Shown here: positions 18,099 to 27,348 of the stretch, one piece after another | Numbering within the stretch: position 1 is the stretch's first letter | How the letters are laid out: each line of letters begins with the position of its first letter | NCBI GenBank assembly: GCA_902362595.1 | Contig: CABIXF010000005.1 | Coordinates: forward strand, 62,001-126,000 | Direction of reading: 5' to 3' | Length of the DNA: 64,000 nt | From: Bacteroidaceae bacterium | GTDB lineage: Bacteria; Bacteroidota; Bacteroidia; Bacteroidales; Bacteroidaceae | The notes under the pieces: model-generated | Told to the model about the DNA's origin: nothing | Databases searched by the model: none | Seen by the model: only the letters and a program-made list of their open reading frames with translations | Made by a program: the position numbers and the translations under genes

Positions 18099-19820
18099 CT
18101 AGCTTCGACTCGGCTTGATGTCTTCAATCTGCAATTGGATTTCTCCTCGTTTATGGGTATTTTCCTCGATGGTATAGCAGATGTTGAACGATTGCTTGGT
18201 CTTTATGTAGCGGACTTGTGAGCTTTGTCCGAAAGCGATGCCATTCATTACGTTGTTCGATTTGTTGTCTACCAACTCCAGCTTGATGTGTTCCTGGTCT
18301 CTGCCTACCACCTTGCTGGTACCGTAATCATACACGTTCAGTGTGGCAAAGATAGGCTTGTGGTTTTCCGGACCAAACGGATTGAACTTCTTCAAGTCGA
18401 AGAAAAACTTCGGAGTGATGTCTCTGAAATCCAGTTGTGCATCAATCTGAATGGTGGCATTGGTTTGTTCCGGAAGAATGTGGTTGGTGACATATTCTTC
18501 AAACCGGCGGGTAAATTCCGGCACATTTTCCACCTTCATGGAGAGCCCGGCGGCATAGGTATGTCCGCCAAAATTTTCCAATAAATCGCGGCAATATTCG
18601 ATGGCTTTATATACGTCGAAACCCGATACGGAACGTGCAGAACCTGTGGCCAGGTTGTCTGTGCGTGTCAGTACCACGGCTGGGCGATAGTAAATTTCCG
18701 TCAGTCGGGAAGCTACGATACCGATGACCCCCTTGTGCCAGTCTTCATTGAAGATGACAATCGATCTTCTTTCAGACAGGTCGGACAGGTTGTCTACAAT
18801 TTTGTTGGCTTCCTCCGTCATGCTTTTATCCAGATCCTTTCGCGTTTCATTGTAACTGTTGATGCGGTTGGCTTTTTTCAGTGCGGAGGCAAAATCCTTT
18901 TCAATTAAAAGGTCGACAGCTTCTTTTCCATTCTGGATGCGTCCGGAGGCATTGATACGTGGTCCGATTTTGAATACGATGTCACTCATCGTGATTTCTC
19001 TTTCAGCCAGTCCGCATACGTCAATGATAGCTTTCAGTCCAATACTCGGATTGGAGTTCAGCTGGCGGAGTCCGTGATAGGCCAAGATGCGGTTCTCTCC
19101 CATGATAGGTACAATGTCGGAAGCAATGCTGACGGCTACCAAGTCAAGCAGGGGAGTCAACTGATGAAATTCGATTCCGTTGTTCAGGGCAAAAGCTTGC
19201 ATGAACTTGAAGCCTACTCCGCATCCGGAGAGATGTTCATACGGGTAAGTAGAATCAAACCTTTTGGCATTCAAAATTGCGACAGCTGGGGGAAGCACTT
19301 CATCAGGTACGTGGTGATCACAGATAATGAAGTCGATACCTTTTTCTTTGGCATAACTGATTTCCTCAACGGCTTTGATGCCACAATCGAGTACAATGAC
19401 CAGTTTTACTCCTGTTTCATAAGCATAGTCTACTCCTTTTTTTGACACGCCATACCCTTCATTATATCTGTCGGGGATATAATAGTCGATGTTCGAGTAG
19501 AACTGTTGCAAAAACTTGAAAACCAGTGCGACGGCTGTAGTTCCGTCCACGTCGTAGTCTCCATACACCAGAATTCTCTCTTTGCGTCCCATGGCCAGAT
19601 TGAGGCGTTCCACAGCTACATCCATATCTTTCATTAGAAACGGATCGTGTAAGTCGTTCAGTTGCGGGCGGAAGAAAAGCTTGGCTTCAGCAGCTGTATG
19701 TATTCCTCTTTCTTGTAGCAGTTTGCACAAGATGGGGCTGATGCCTATTTCTCTGGAGAGGGCTCTAGCTGCTTCTCTTTCTGGGAGTGTAGGAGGTTGA
19801 TAGTTCCATTTGTAGTTCAT
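18099..19820 (-). CDS. recJ: Single-stranded-DNA-specific exonuclease RecJ
   Basis: The 573-residue DHH-family nuclease has VYGDYDVDGTTA near residue 80 (metal-binding aspartates), VLDCG, the signature CDHHVPDE near 162 and the DHHA1-type segment GGHTYAAGLSM near 413. It degrades single-stranded DNA 5' to 3' in RecF-pathway resection, mismatch repair and base excision repair. The length is normal. It heads the recJ-recQ unit. Confidence 0.95.
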   Translation of the reverse strand: MNYKWNYQPPTLPEREAARALSREIGISPILCKLLQERGIHTAAEAKLFFRPQLNDLHDPFLMKDMDVAVERLNLAMGRKERILVYGDYDVDGTTAVALVFKFLQQFYSNIDYYIPDRYNEGYGVSKKGVDYAYETGVKLVIVLDCGIKAVEEISYAKEKGIDFIICDHHVPDEVLPPAVAILNAKRFDSTYPYEHLSGCGVGFKFMQAFALNNGIEFHQLTPLLDLVAVSIASDIVPIMGENRILAYHGLRQLNSNPSIGLKAIIDVCGLAEREITMSDIVFKIGPRINASGRIQNGKEAVDLLIEKDFASALKKANRINSYNETRKDLDKSMTEEANKIVDNLSDLSERRSIVIFNEDWHKGVIGIVASRLTEIYYRPAVVLTRTDNLATGSARSVSGFDVYKAIEYCRDLLENFGGHTYAAGLSMKVENVPEFTRRFEEYVTNHILPEQTNATIQIDAQLDFRDITPKFFFDLKKFNPFGPENHKPIFATLNVYDYGTSKVVGRDQEHIKLELVDNKSNNVMNGIAFGQSSQVRYIKTKQSFNICYTIEENTHKRGEIQLQIEDIKPSRS

Positions 19821-19975
19821 TTATATATGTTTTTTTCTTTTTTTTCAGTTCACGTAAGGCGCTTCTTTATTTGGTTTGCAGGTGGTTTTATAAGATATAT
19901 CCACTAAAGGAAGAACCTTGTTGTCTCAAATAAGTTACTTATTTCGGACTTCAATCCGTAAAATTAGTAAAAAGA

Positions 19976-20016
19976 AAGAAAAAAAGCGGCTCATTCCCTA
20001 TTAAAATTATGGAATG
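19976..20016 (-). terminator. Terminator of the C1 peptidase operon
   Basis: AGCGGCTCATTCC pairs with GGAATGAGTCGCT (one mismatch). A T run on the minus strand (plus-strand A run at 19976-19985) follows the stem. The rest of the 235-bp gap upstream of recJ shows nothing clear. Confidence 0.8.
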
Positions 20017-20055
20017 AGTCGCTTATTATTTATAATGAGTCTATATATGAACTAT

Positions 20056-21249
20056 TTAAAGTCCCAGTTTTTTGGCGATATCAGCTGGGATTGCTTTTTT
20101 GTGAACTAGAATGTTCATCGTTTTATATTTAGCGAACGTCTTGGAAGCGTACCAGATACCTTTGTATTTTCCGCTTAATCCCCATGAATTTTTCACCATA
20201 TAATATTCTTTACCGTTCTGGTCTTTGGCGATACCATAGATGAGCATTCCGTGGTCGTCTGTGGTTTCCCAGTTGTCGAATGCGGTCTGTCTCATTTCCT
20301 GAGTTACCTCAATTTCCGGAAGCGGTTTGCTGGTTAGTTCTTTACGCTTGTCTGCCTTGCTTAATCCCAACCAGTGTGCCATATCTGAGCCTGTTAGTTC
20401 TGCCCCTTTTTCTACATTTGGGCATACAGCGATGCCGTCGCGAGTAAATCCTTCTTCGCTTACATCTGCTCCCCAGGCAAAGGTATATCCGTTGTTGATA
20501 GCGTTATCCATTACTTCCATCAGTTCGTCAATCGGCAGGTTGTAAGATAAAGCATTACGCCAGTTGTCTTGTACTTCGATGCTGAACTGCTGGTAGAAAG
20601 GATGGTGTGTGTAAGATGTAAGTGAAACGTAATCGTCCATGTTCAGTCCTAATACTTCGTCGGCGAATGTTTTGGGAGTATAAGTTTTTCCTTTGTAAGT
20701 GAATTCTTTTGGGCATTCTCCGAGGTAAGTGTCATAGATTGCTGTAACTCCTTTTTTCCACACTGGAGTCAGTTTGCTTTGTTTTCCTTTTCCAATGGCT
20801 TGTACATAGGCTTCTGCTACAGCATCCAATTCGTTGTGATTAGGAAGAGAATCTCCGTATTGGATGCCTGGCATAATTTCTTGAGGTACCATACCGTAGT
20901 TCTTGTAGCAGTAAACGATATCTTCAAAGCTACCGCCCGGAGAGAAAGAAGCATCTCCATGATAACGTACATAGTTTACAGCACGGTCTTCCATTGTTTT
21001 GTGTACCACAAACATTTCTGATAAATCGAATTCACCTTTTCCTGTACGGAGCAATTCCGATTCCAGGAATCCTATGCTGGAAAAAGACCAGCAAGTACTA
21101 GAACGGTTCTGGTTTTTTATAGAGGTTATTGGGTTTTCTTTTACCGTTGTGAAAATAAATCCTTCGTCTGCTTTGTTTTTCTTGGGGTTCTTGGCATAGA
21201 TGCTTCCAAAGCAAAGTCCCACTGCGGCTAATAAAATCAGTTTGTTCAT
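20056..21249 (-). CDS. Exported C1 (papain/bleomycin hydrolase-like) cysteine peptidase
   Basis: The 397-residue protein has a signal peptide (MNKLILLAAVGLCFGSIYA). The papain-superfamily triad lies in the order seen in bleomycin hydrolase: SIKNQNRSSTCWSFSS (oxyanion Gln and nucleophile Cys near residue 53), DDHGMLIYG (His near 337) and VKNSWG (Asn near 358). It is likely a periplasmic aminopeptidase. It follows an M24 aminopeptidase gene by 39 bp on the same strand, suggesting a peptide-degradation unit. Confidence 0.9.
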   Translation of the reverse strand: MNKLILLAAVGLCFGSIYAKNPKKNKADEGFIFTTVKENPITSIKNQNRSSTCWSFSSIGFLESELLRTGKGEFDLSEMFVVHKTMEDRAVNYVRYHGDASFSPGGSFEDIVYCYKNYGMVPQEIMPGIQYGDSLPNHNELDAVAEAYVQAIGKGKQSKLTPVWKKGVTAIYDTYLGECPKEFTYKGKTYTPKTFADEVLGLNMDDYVSLTSYTHHPFYQQFSIEVQDNWRNALSYNLPIDELMEVMDNAINNGYTFAWGADVSEEGFTRDGIAVCPNVEKGAELTGSDMAHWLGLSKADKRKELTSKPLPEIEVTQEMRQTAFDNWETTDDHGMLIYGIAKDQNGKEYYMVKNSWGLSGKYKGIWYASKTFAKYKTMNILVHKKAIPADIAKKLGL

Positions 21250-21288
21250 TGTTTTGATGTAAAATGTTATAGGGTTAATAAATTGTTT

Positions 21289-22686
21289 TTATTCATTCAT
21301 GATAGCTTCCACTTCGTCGAAGGTGATTGGAATATGCTTGTCACCCAAGAAACGAGAACCCTTTGAGGTAATCAGTATATCATCTTCCAAACGAATTCCC
21401 CCAAAGTCTTTGTATTTTTCAATTTCATCGAAATTCAGGAAGTCCGCATGTAATTTTTCAGCTTTCCATTTATCGATTAATGCGGGGATGAAATAACATC
21501 CAGGTTCATCGGTAATGACAAAACCTTCCTGCAAGCGGCGTCCCATACGAAGAGAGGCCAGTCCAAACTGGGTAGAAGGCTGCACTTCTTCATCGTAACC
21601 TACATAACATTGGCCCAGGTCCTCCATGTCGTGTACATCCAGTCCCATCATGTGCCCCAGTCCATGTGGCAAAAACAAAGCATGTGCTCCGGCTGCGACT
21701 GCATCTTCTGTATTTCCTTTCATCAGTCCTAGTTCTTTCAAGCCATTGGTCAATACTTTGCAGACTTCCAGATGTACGGATTTATAGGTTACTCCCGGAC
21801 GTGCCAGTTCGAGGGCTTTGTCGTGGCAGGCCAATACAATACCGTATACATCGCGCTGACGGCTGGTAAACTTTCCACCGACAGGGATAGTACGTGTATG
21901 GTCGGAGCAGTAATAATTCATTAACTCGGCTCCTGCATCGGTCAGCATCATCCGGCCTTCTTTCAGGATATGACTGTGGTCATGATTGTGAAGTGTTTGT
22001 CCGTTCTGCGTCAGTATAGTGGCAAATGAAACCATTCGTCCGTAGGAAGAAGCGATGCCATCGAGTACTCCGGCTATGTATTGTTCTGAAACTCCAGGTT
22101 TACACAAACGCATGGCAGCAGTATGCATTTCATATCCTACGTTGCAAGCCTTGTCGATTTCTGCGATTTCGCATGCTTCTTTGGCGGCACGAAGGGAGAT
22201 TACAGCTTTTATGAGTTCAATGGAAGCGTGCTGTTTGGTCATGGATGCTTTGATGCCTGTCAATTCTTCGAGTAACAGCATGTTGTCGTAGCGGTAAGGA
22301 GGAAGAAAATGCACTTTTCTTCTTTGTGCGATGGCTTTTCCTACAAAGTCTTTCAGCATATCGAATGGATAGCTCTTCTCAATTCCCACCTGTGCGGCCA
22401 GTTCTTTGACACTGGGTTGAGGTCCCATCCAAATGATATCGTCCATATCCACGTCGTTTCCAAAAAAATAGTCTGTTCCGTTGTCTATATCAATGATTCC
22501 GGCATAACCCGGATGTGAGTGTCCGAAAAAATAGACAAAAGAACTGTCTTGACGAAATTTATATGTGTTGTCAGGATAATTGGCAGGTGCCTCGTTGTTG
22601 CCCAAAATAAGGACAATGCCGTTGCTCATTTTTTCTCGTAGAGCCTTCCGGCGTTTCTGATAAGTAAGTGAATCGAACATATTCAT
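21289..22686 (-). CDS. Xaa-Pro aminopeptidase (M24B, aminopeptidase P family)
   Basis: The 465-residue protein has an N-terminal aminopeptidase-P domain and a pita-bread M24 domain. The metal ligands are visible: the Asp in MLTDAGAEL, the Asp in CSDHTRTIPVGG, the His in LPHGLGHMMGLDVHD, the Glu in ITDEPGCYF and the Glu in GGIRLEDDILIT. It removes N-terminal residues before proline. No signal peptide is present, so it should be cytoplasmic. Confidence 0.93.
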   Translation of the reverse strand: MNMFDSLTYQKRRKALREKMSNGIVLILGNNEAPANYPDNTYKFRQDSSFVYFFGHSHPGYAGIIDIDNGTDYFFGNDVDMDDIIWMGPQPSVKELAAQVGIEKSYPFDMLKDFVGKAIAQRRKVHFLPPYRYDNMLLLEELTGIKASMTKQHASIELIKAVISLRAAKEACEIAEIDKACNVGYEMHTAAMRLCKPGVSEQYIAGVLDGIASSYGRMVSFATILTQNGQTLHNHDHSHILKEGRMMLTDAGAELMNYYCSDHTRTIPVGGKFTSRQRDVYGIVLACHDKALELARPGVTYKSVHLEVCKVLTNGLKELGLMKGNTEDAVAAGAHALFLPHGLGHMMGLDVHDMEDLGQCYVGYDEEVQPSTQFGLASLRMGRRLQEGFVITDEPGCYFIPALIDKWKAEKLHADFLNFDEIEKYKDFGGIRLEDDILITSKGSRFLGDKHIPITFDEVEAIMNE

Positions 22687-22721
22687 TTCATTTTAATATC
22701 ACATTTGTGAAAATAATGTTG

Positions 22722-22729
22722 CAAATGTA
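22722..22729 (-). promoter_or_regulatory. -7 promoter box of the aminopeptidase/C1 peptidase unit
   Basis: The minus-strand box is TACATTTG, 36 bp upstream of the aminopeptidase ATG. It diverges from the patatin promoter. Confidence 0.55.
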
Positions 22730-22772
22730 GTAAATAAAATAGAAAAAATAGTTAGGATGTATGGGAAAAACA

Positions 22773-22780
22773 TATATTTG
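22773..22780 (+). promoter_or_regulatory. -7 promoter box of the patatin gene
   Basis: TATATTTG lies 32 bp before the ATG at 22813. Confidence 0.6.
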
Positions 22781-22812
22781 CAAATTCCAAGATTGCTTAA
22801 AAAGAACGAAGT

Positions 22813-23679
22813 ATGGAACTAGACTTTGAAAAAACAGGATTGGTTCTTGAGGGTGGAGGCATGCGAGGTGTATTCACATGTGGAGTATTGGATTTCATGA
22901 TGGATCATAAGTTGGAGTTTCCTTATGCGATAGGTGTTTCGGCGGGGGCTTGTAACGGTTTGTCGTATATGTCTCATCAGCGAGGTCGTGCCAAGTTCAG
23001 TAACATTGACATGCTGGCCGAATATCATTATATCGGTTTGAAGTATTTATGGTATCAGCACAGTATTCTGGATCAGCATTTGCTTTATGATTTGTTTCCG
23101 AGTCAGATTTTACCTTTTGATTATGAGGCTTATTTTAATAATCCGGCACGCTTTGAAATGGTTACTACTAATTGTGTGACTGGAAGGGCTTGTTACTTGG
23201 AGGAAAAAGAGGGACGTAATCGTGAACGGTTGGTAGATATTGCCAAAGCTTCAAGTAGTCTTCCGTATGTGTGTCCTATTACGTATGTAGACGGACGTCC
23301 GATGTTGGATGGTGGAATTGTAGATTCCATTCCAGTATTGCGTGCAATGTCACAAGGTTATGAACGGAATGTGGTGGTTTTAACTCGTAATAGGGGATAC
23401 CGGAAATCGGAAAAAGATATTCGTGTGCCTCGTTTTATCTATCGTCGCTATCCTAGGTTGAGGCTGGTGCTTAGCCGCCGTTGTGCGGTGTATAATGAAC
23501 AGTTGGAACTTGTTGAAAAATTAGAGGATGAAGGACGTGTCATTGCTATTCGACCTGAAAAGAAAGTCGTGGTGAATCGAATAGAAAAAGATGTAAATAA
23601 GCTTACGGCTTTGTATGAAGAAGGCTATGCATGTGCCGAAAAGGTGTTGATGCCTTTATTGGAAGGAAAAAGAGGATAA
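22813..23679 (+). CDS. Patatin-like phospholipase
   Basis: The 288-residue protein has the patatin oxyanion motif EGGGMRGVF near residue 14, the nucleophile elbow GVSAG near 43 and the catalytic aspartate in DGGIVDSIPV near 168. These give a Ser-Asp dyad lipid acyl hydrolase. There is no signal peptide, so it is probably cytoplasmic or peripheral. It resembles the E. coli YjjU-type group in size and organisation. Confidence 0.9.
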   Translation: MELDFEKTGLVLEGGGMRGVFTCGVLDFMMDHKLEFPYAIGVSAGACNGLSYMSHQRGRAKFSNIDMLAEYHYIGLKYLWYQHSILDQHLLYDLFPSQILPFDYEAYFNNPARFEMVTTNCVTGRACYLEEKEGRNRERLVDIAKASSSLPYVCPITYVDGRPMLDGGIVDSIPVLRAMSQGYERNVVVLTRNRGYRKSEKDIRVPRFIYRRYPRLRLVLSRRCAVYNEQLELVEKLEDEGRVIAIRPEKKVVVNRIEKDVNKLTALYEEGYACAEKVLMPLLEGKRG

Positions 23680-23699
23680 AACTGTGGAGATGAAACCAT

Positions 23700-23733
23700 A
23701 AAAAAATCCGGAATGTGGATTCCGGATTTTTTT
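23700..23733. terminator. Bidirectional terminator between patatin gene and rny
   Basis: A perfect 14-bp stem (AAAAAATCCGGAAT with ATTCCGGATTTTTT) around a 4-nt loop lies between two convergent genes. Confidence 0.9.
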
Positions 23734-23740
23734 ATAGTTT

Positions 23741-25276
23741 TTATTTTGCGAAGCTGACAGCGCGGGTTTCACGAATAACCGTGATTTTTACTTGTCCCGG
23801 GTAGGTCATTTCGTCTTGAATCTTCTTGGCGATTTCGGTTGACAGGCTTTCCGTCTGTTTGTCGTCAATCTTGTCTGCACCTACAATGACACGGAGTTCG
23901 CGTCCGGCTTGGATGGCGTAGGTTTTGGTAACACCAGGATATGACATCGCAAGTTGTTCGAGGTCATTCAGACGTTTGATGTAAGCTTCTACAATTTCAC
24001 GGCGTGCTCCCGGACGTGCTCCAGAGATGGCATCGCAGACTTGTACGATAGGAGCCAATAGACTGGTCATTTCCACTTCGTCGTGATGAGCACCGATGGC
24101 ATTGCAGATATCTGCCTTTTCTTTGTATTTCTCTGCTAGTTTCATACCCAATAGAGCGTGCGGCAATTCAGGTTCTTCATCAGGAACTTTTCCGATATCG
24201 TGTAACAAGCCGGCTCGTTTTGCCTTTTTCGGATTCAATCCTAATTCAGAAGCCATTACGGCACATAGATTGGCTGTTTCACGAGCGTGCTGTAACAAGT
24301 TCTGTCCGTATGAAGAACGGTATTTCATCTTACCAATGATACGAATAAGTTCCGGATGCAGTCCATGGATACCCAAATCGATAGTGGTACGTTTACCCGT
24401 TTCAATGATTTCGTCTTCTACCTGCTTACGTACTTTGGCTACCACTTCTTCAATGCGGGCCGGATGAATACGACCGTCGGTTACCAGTTGATGCAAGGCC
24501 AGGCGAGCAATTTCACGGCGAACAGGGTCGAAAGCAGAAAGTACAATTGCCTCCGGAGTATCGTCTACTACGATTTCTACGCCTGTGGCAGCTTCTAATG
24601 CCCGGATATTACGTCCTTCACGTCCGATAATGCGTCCTTTAATTTCGTCTGATTCAATATGGAATACGGTGACAGAATTTTCAATGGCTGTTTCTGTAGC
24701 TACTCTTTGGATAGACTGGATGACGATTCGTTTCGCTTCACGGTTGGCCGTAAGCTTGGCGTCGTCCATAATATCATTAATGTAAGACTGTGCCTGGGTT
24801 TTAGCTTCTTCCTTTAAGGATTCTACCAGACGTTCTTTAGCTTCTTCCGCAGACAATCCTGAAATGGTTTCCAGTTTTTCTCTTTCCTGTGATTGAAGCG
24901 TATCCAGTTCTTCTTTTTTCTTTTCAATGATTACAAGTTGGGCGTCCAGATTTTCTTTGATGGCCTCTGTTTCGTTGCGTTTACGCTGAAGCTCTTCGTT
25001 CTTTTGGTTCAGCACCATTTCCCGTTGCTTCAATTTGTTTTCCGCCTGTTGGATTTTCTGGTTTCGGAGAGCGACTTCCTTTTCCAGGTCTGCCTTTTTG
25101 TTTAGAAACTTTTCTTTTACTTCCAGAAGTTTGTTTTTCTTGATTACCTCAGCCTCTGTTTCGGCTTCTTTGATAATGGTGTCATATTTCGTCTTCAAGC
25201 CATACTTAAAGAATCCATACGACAATGCACCTCCAACCAGGAAGGCCACAATCGCTAGTATTACTGTCGTCAACAT
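23741..25276 (-). CDS. rny: Ribonuclease Y
   Basis: The 511-residue protein has one N-terminal membrane helix (residues 1-25), a long coiled coil rich in E and K (about 30-170), a KH domain with [15 protein letters not shown] near residue 216 and an HD domain with LLHDIGK near 355. RNase Y is a membrane-anchored endoribonuclease that initiates mRNA decay. It lies downstream of zapA in an arrangement common in Bacteroidota. Confidence 0.95.
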   Translation of the reverse strand: MLTTVILAIVAFLVGGALSYGFFKYGLKTKYDTIIKEAETEAEVIKKNKLLEVKEKFLNKKADLEKEVALRNQKIQQAENKLKQREMVLNQKNEELQRKRNETEAIKENLDAQLVIIEKKKEELDTLQSQEREKLETISGLSAEEAKERLVESLKEEAKTQAQSYINDIMDDAKLTANREAKRIVIQSIQRVATETAIENSVTVFHIESDEIKGRIIGREGRNIRALEAATGVEIVVDDTPEAIVLSAFDPVRREIARLALHQLVTDGRIHPARIEEVVAKVRKQVEDEIIETGKRTTIDLGIHGLHPELIRIIGKMKYRSSYGQNLLQHARETANLCAVMASELGLNPKKAKRAGLLHDIGKVPDEEPELPHALLGMKLAEKYKEKADICNAIGAHHDEVEMTSLLAPIVQVCDAISGARPGARREIVEAYIKRLNDLEQLAMSYPGVTKTYAIQAGRELRVIVGADKIDDKQTESLSTEIAKKIQDEMTYPGQVKITVIRETRAVSFAK

Positions 25277-25299
25277 TATAATTAGTTTAAATATATAAA

Positions 25300-25353
25300 T
25301 AAAAAACGCATAAACTTCTCTGCGGGAAATCCCATCAGATAAAGCTTATGCGT
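25300..25353 (-). terminator. Long hairpin with U tract between zapA and rny (terminator or attenuator)
   Basis: On the minus strand ACGCATAAGCTT pairs with AAGTTTATGCGT (one G-U). An inner helix, CTG-GGG with CCC-CAG, follows, and then six T. It fills most of the 102-bp zapA-rny gap. Because it precedes rny on the coding strand it would reduce read-through into rny. It is too short to be 6S RNA. Confidence 0.6.
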
Positions 25354-25378
25354 GAATGTTTTCTCTTTATGTATCTGT

Positions 25379-25684
25379 CTATAAACCTTTGTTCCGGCTG
25401 TCTCGTATATATCTTTCAATATCTTCGTTCAGCTCCTTTAGCTTTTCTTGATAAGGTAAGGTGTCATTCCTTTCCTTCATGGAAAAATTTTCATAAGCTA
25501 AGTCAAGTGCTACCATTTTCCAGTGTTGTATGCTACTGAATTCAGGAAATGCACTTCGGTATTTATTTAGTTTATAATTAATCTGTTTGGCAGCTTCCCG
25601 ATAACCTTCCTCTTCTGATGGAAGTATGGATACTGGATATCGTTCGTTGTCAATGAGTAGATTAAATCTCTTTTTTTCGTCCAT
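25379..25684 (-). CDS. zapA: Cell division protein ZapA-like
   Basis: The 101-residue protein opens with the ZapA pattern (FNLLIDNERYPVSIL, a strand motif, then EEGYREAAKQINYKLNKYR). It ends in a helix with LDLAYENFSMKERND. ZapA proteins bundle FtsZ protofilaments at the division site. The small size and its place next to rny fit. Confidence 0.85.
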   Translation of the reverse strand: MDEKKRFNLLIDNERYPVSILPSEEEGYREAAKQINYKLNKYRSAFPEFSSIQHWKMVALDLAYENFSMKERNDTLPYQEKLKELNEDIERYIRDSRNKGL

Positions 25685-25711
25685 AAAAGTATATACTTTA
25701 CCGTCGTAGTC

Positions 25712-26005
25712 TTATTCATTCAGCAAAGCGATGCATTTATCGACTTCACGCACAAGTTTCGCCAGTCGTTGTTTCGTATCGCGGAGGTCGTTGTCGTTGA
25801 TACTGAGAATACGGGCGTTTTTCAAATTGATATACTTGGTTTCCAATTCTTTCCGGCTATGCTCCAGTTGGGCCAGTTCTTCGTTTCTTTGGCTGATTTC
25901 TTTTTTTAAGGAGAGATTTTCTTTTTCCAGTTCCTCGTAAAGATACAGTAATTGTCTCAGTCTGCCCTCGAAAGTATTTAACAGCTTTTTGTCCTCTTCT
26001 GTCAT
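25712..26005 (-). CDS. Small coiled-coil protein next to zapA
   Basis: The 97-residue protein is almost entirely coiled coil (about residues 5-95, heptads rich in L, E and K: LRQLLYLYEELEKENLSLKKE). It may be a ZapB-like or other division accessory protein, inferred only from its neighbour. The start at 26005 was chosen because a TATATTTG box (minus strand) lies at 26027-26034, inside the longer in-frame extension. Confidence 0.75.
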   Translation of the reverse strand: MTEEDKKLLNTFEGRLRQLLYLYEELEKENLSLKKEISQRNEELAQLEHSRKELETKYINLKNARILSINDNDLRDTKQRLAKLVREVDKCIALLNE

Positions 26006-26026
26006 CCGTATATCAAAAAATATACA

Positions 26027-26034
26027 CAAATATA
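26027..26034 (-). promoter_or_regulatory. -7 promoter box for the coiled-coil/zapA/rny unit
   Basis: The minus-strand box TATATTTG lies 22 bp before the coiled-coil gene. Confidence 0.55.
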
Positions 26035-26146
26035 CAGTATTGGTTGGAAAATCAAAAATATTTGTTGTGGATTTTATTAAAAATTGTGAGATTGTGGGCG
26101 GGTGAAATCTTTTGTGTATGGATTTTTTCTGTCTGATAATTCTTTT

Positions 26147-26154
26147 TACCTTTG
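26147..26154 (+). promoter_or_regulatory. -7 promoter box for queD-queE
   Basis: TACCTTTG lies 60 bp before the queD ATG. I saw no convincing preQ1 riboswitch in the leader. Confidence 0.5.
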
Positions 26155-26214
26155 TGGTTGCATTGAGGTGACATTAGATGCGTTTTTTTTTAATGTTTTA
26201 AAAATCAAATCATT

Positions 26215-26547
26215 ATGTATACTGTTATAAAACGGATGGAAATTTCGGCCTCTCATCGTTTGCAGCTTTCTTATGAAAGTAAGTGTGAGAACCTGCATGG
26301 GCATAATTGGATTGTCACTGTGTATTGTCAGGCTGAGGAATTGAATGAGGACGGAATGGTAGTCGATTTTACGCACATTAAAGAAGTAGTAAAAGGGCAA
26401 CTTGATCATAAAAATCTGAATGACGTGTTGCCTTGTAATCCTACGGCCGAGAATATAGCCAAATGGATTTGCGACCGTGTTCCTCATTGTGTGAAGGTAG
26501 AAGTGTGTGAATCTGAGGGGAATAGGGTGGTTTATGAAAAAGATTAA
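26215..26547 (+). CDS. queD: 6-carboxytetrahydropterin synthase QueD
   Basis: The 110-residue protein shows the zinc-binding histidines of the PTPS/QueD fold (SASHRLQL near residue 12 and LHGHNW near 28), VVDFTHIK and the LDHKNLND motif. A cysteine in ESKCENLHGHN matches the catalytic Cys of QueD. It makes 6-carboxytetrahydropterin from dihydroneopterin triphosphate in queuosine synthesis. It overlaps queE by 14 bp. Confidence 0.95.
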   Translation: MYTVIKRMEISASHRLQLSYESKCENLHGHNWIVTVYCQAEELNEDGMVVDFTHIKEVVKGQLDHKNLNDVLPCNPTAENIAKWICDRVPHCVKVEVCESEGNRVVYEKD

Positions 26548-27079
26548 TGAAATATTCTACAGTCTTCAAGGGGAGGGCTTTTATGTAGGTACACCGGCTG
26601 TGTTTGTTCGTTTCTCAGGTTGTAATCTGAAGTGTGACTTTTGCGATACGCGTCATGAGAAAGGTACTTTCTTGTCGGACGAGGAGATAGTGGAAGAGGT
26701 TTGCCGTTATCCTTGTCGGATGGTAATCCTTACGGGAGGGGAACCTGGGTTATGGATAGATGAACCTTTGATAGAAGCATTGCATCGTGCGGGTAAATAC
26801 GTATGTGTGGAGACCAATGGGACTTGTGTACTTCCTTCTTCGGTTGACTGGGTTACTTGTTCACCGAAAAAAAGTGGAAGTTTGCATGTGGCACGGATAG
26901 ATGAAGTAAAGGTGGTATTTGTGGGACAGGATGTGGAGCCTTATTTGCAGTTGAAGGCTTCCGCTTATTTTTTACAACCATGTTCGGGGAAAAATACCAC
27001 TGAAGTTGTGGAATACATCAAACAACATCCTGTATGGAGGTTAAGTTTGCAAACACATAAGTTGATAGATATTCCTTGA
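26534..27079 (+). CDS. queE: 7-carboxy-7-deazaguanine synthase QueE
   Basis: The 181-residue radical-SAM protein has the cluster motif CNLKCDFC near residue 31, followed by LTGGEPGL near 71 and VCVETNGT near 96. It converts carboxytetrahydropterin to CDG in queuosine synthesis. It is shorter than some homologues but complete. I chose the ATG at 26534 because it starts MKKINEIFYSLQGEG, the usual QueE N-terminus. It is the last clear chromosomal gene before the phage. Confidence 0.95.
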   Translation: MKKINEIFYSLQGEGFYVGTPAVFVRFSGCNLKCDFCDTRHEKGTFLSDEEIVEEVCRYPCRMVILTGGEPGLWIDEPLIEALHRAGKYVCVETNGTCVLPSSVDWVTCSPKKSGSLHVARIDEVKVVFVGQDVEPYLQLKASAYFLQPCSGKNTTEVVEYIKQHPVWRLSLQTHKLIDIP

Positions 27080-27108
27080 TTGTTTTTATACAAAATGTAA
27101 GAATATGC

Positions 27109-27151
27109 ATTCAGACGTGTTGGTGTTTTTTAACAACTTTCACGCCTGAAT
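27109..27151 (+). terminator. Putative terminator after queE
   Basis: ATTCAGACGTG pairs with CACGCCTGAAT (one mismatch) around a 21-nt loop, 30 bp past the queE stop. There is no strong T run directly after it. Confidence 0.4.
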
Positions 27152-27204
27152 TTGTTAATAAACATATTTGTTCTTGAGAGAATGTGTGTACAGACAATAA
27201 AAAA

Positions 27205-27238
27205 GATACTCCCGCTAATCACTATTAGCAGGAGTATC
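27205..27238 (-). terminator. Terminator of the leftmost phage operon
   Basis: GATACTCCCGCTAAT pairs with ATTAGCAGGAGTATC (one mismatch, 4-nt loop). A plus-strand A run at 27197-27204 gives the U tract on the minus strand. It lies just past the minus-strand cargo genes. Confidence 0.75.
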
Positions 27239-27348
27239 ACAACACAAAAACTAAACTAGACTTAATTTTGTGAATGTGATACTTCATGCTGATAGTCAAT
27301 TAATTATAGATGTTGACTTTTATACGACTGGAATGAAAGTGGAATATA

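Noticed and set aside
23741..25276. Programmed frameshift or fusion in rny
   Set aside because: The frame is continuous with all domains in the usual order; nothing unusual.
25277..25378. 6S RNA between zapA and rny
   Set aside because: E. coli 6S RNA lies next to zapA, but this gap is only 102 bp and is filled by one short hairpin; a 6S RNA of about 180-200 nt with a large central bubble does not fit.
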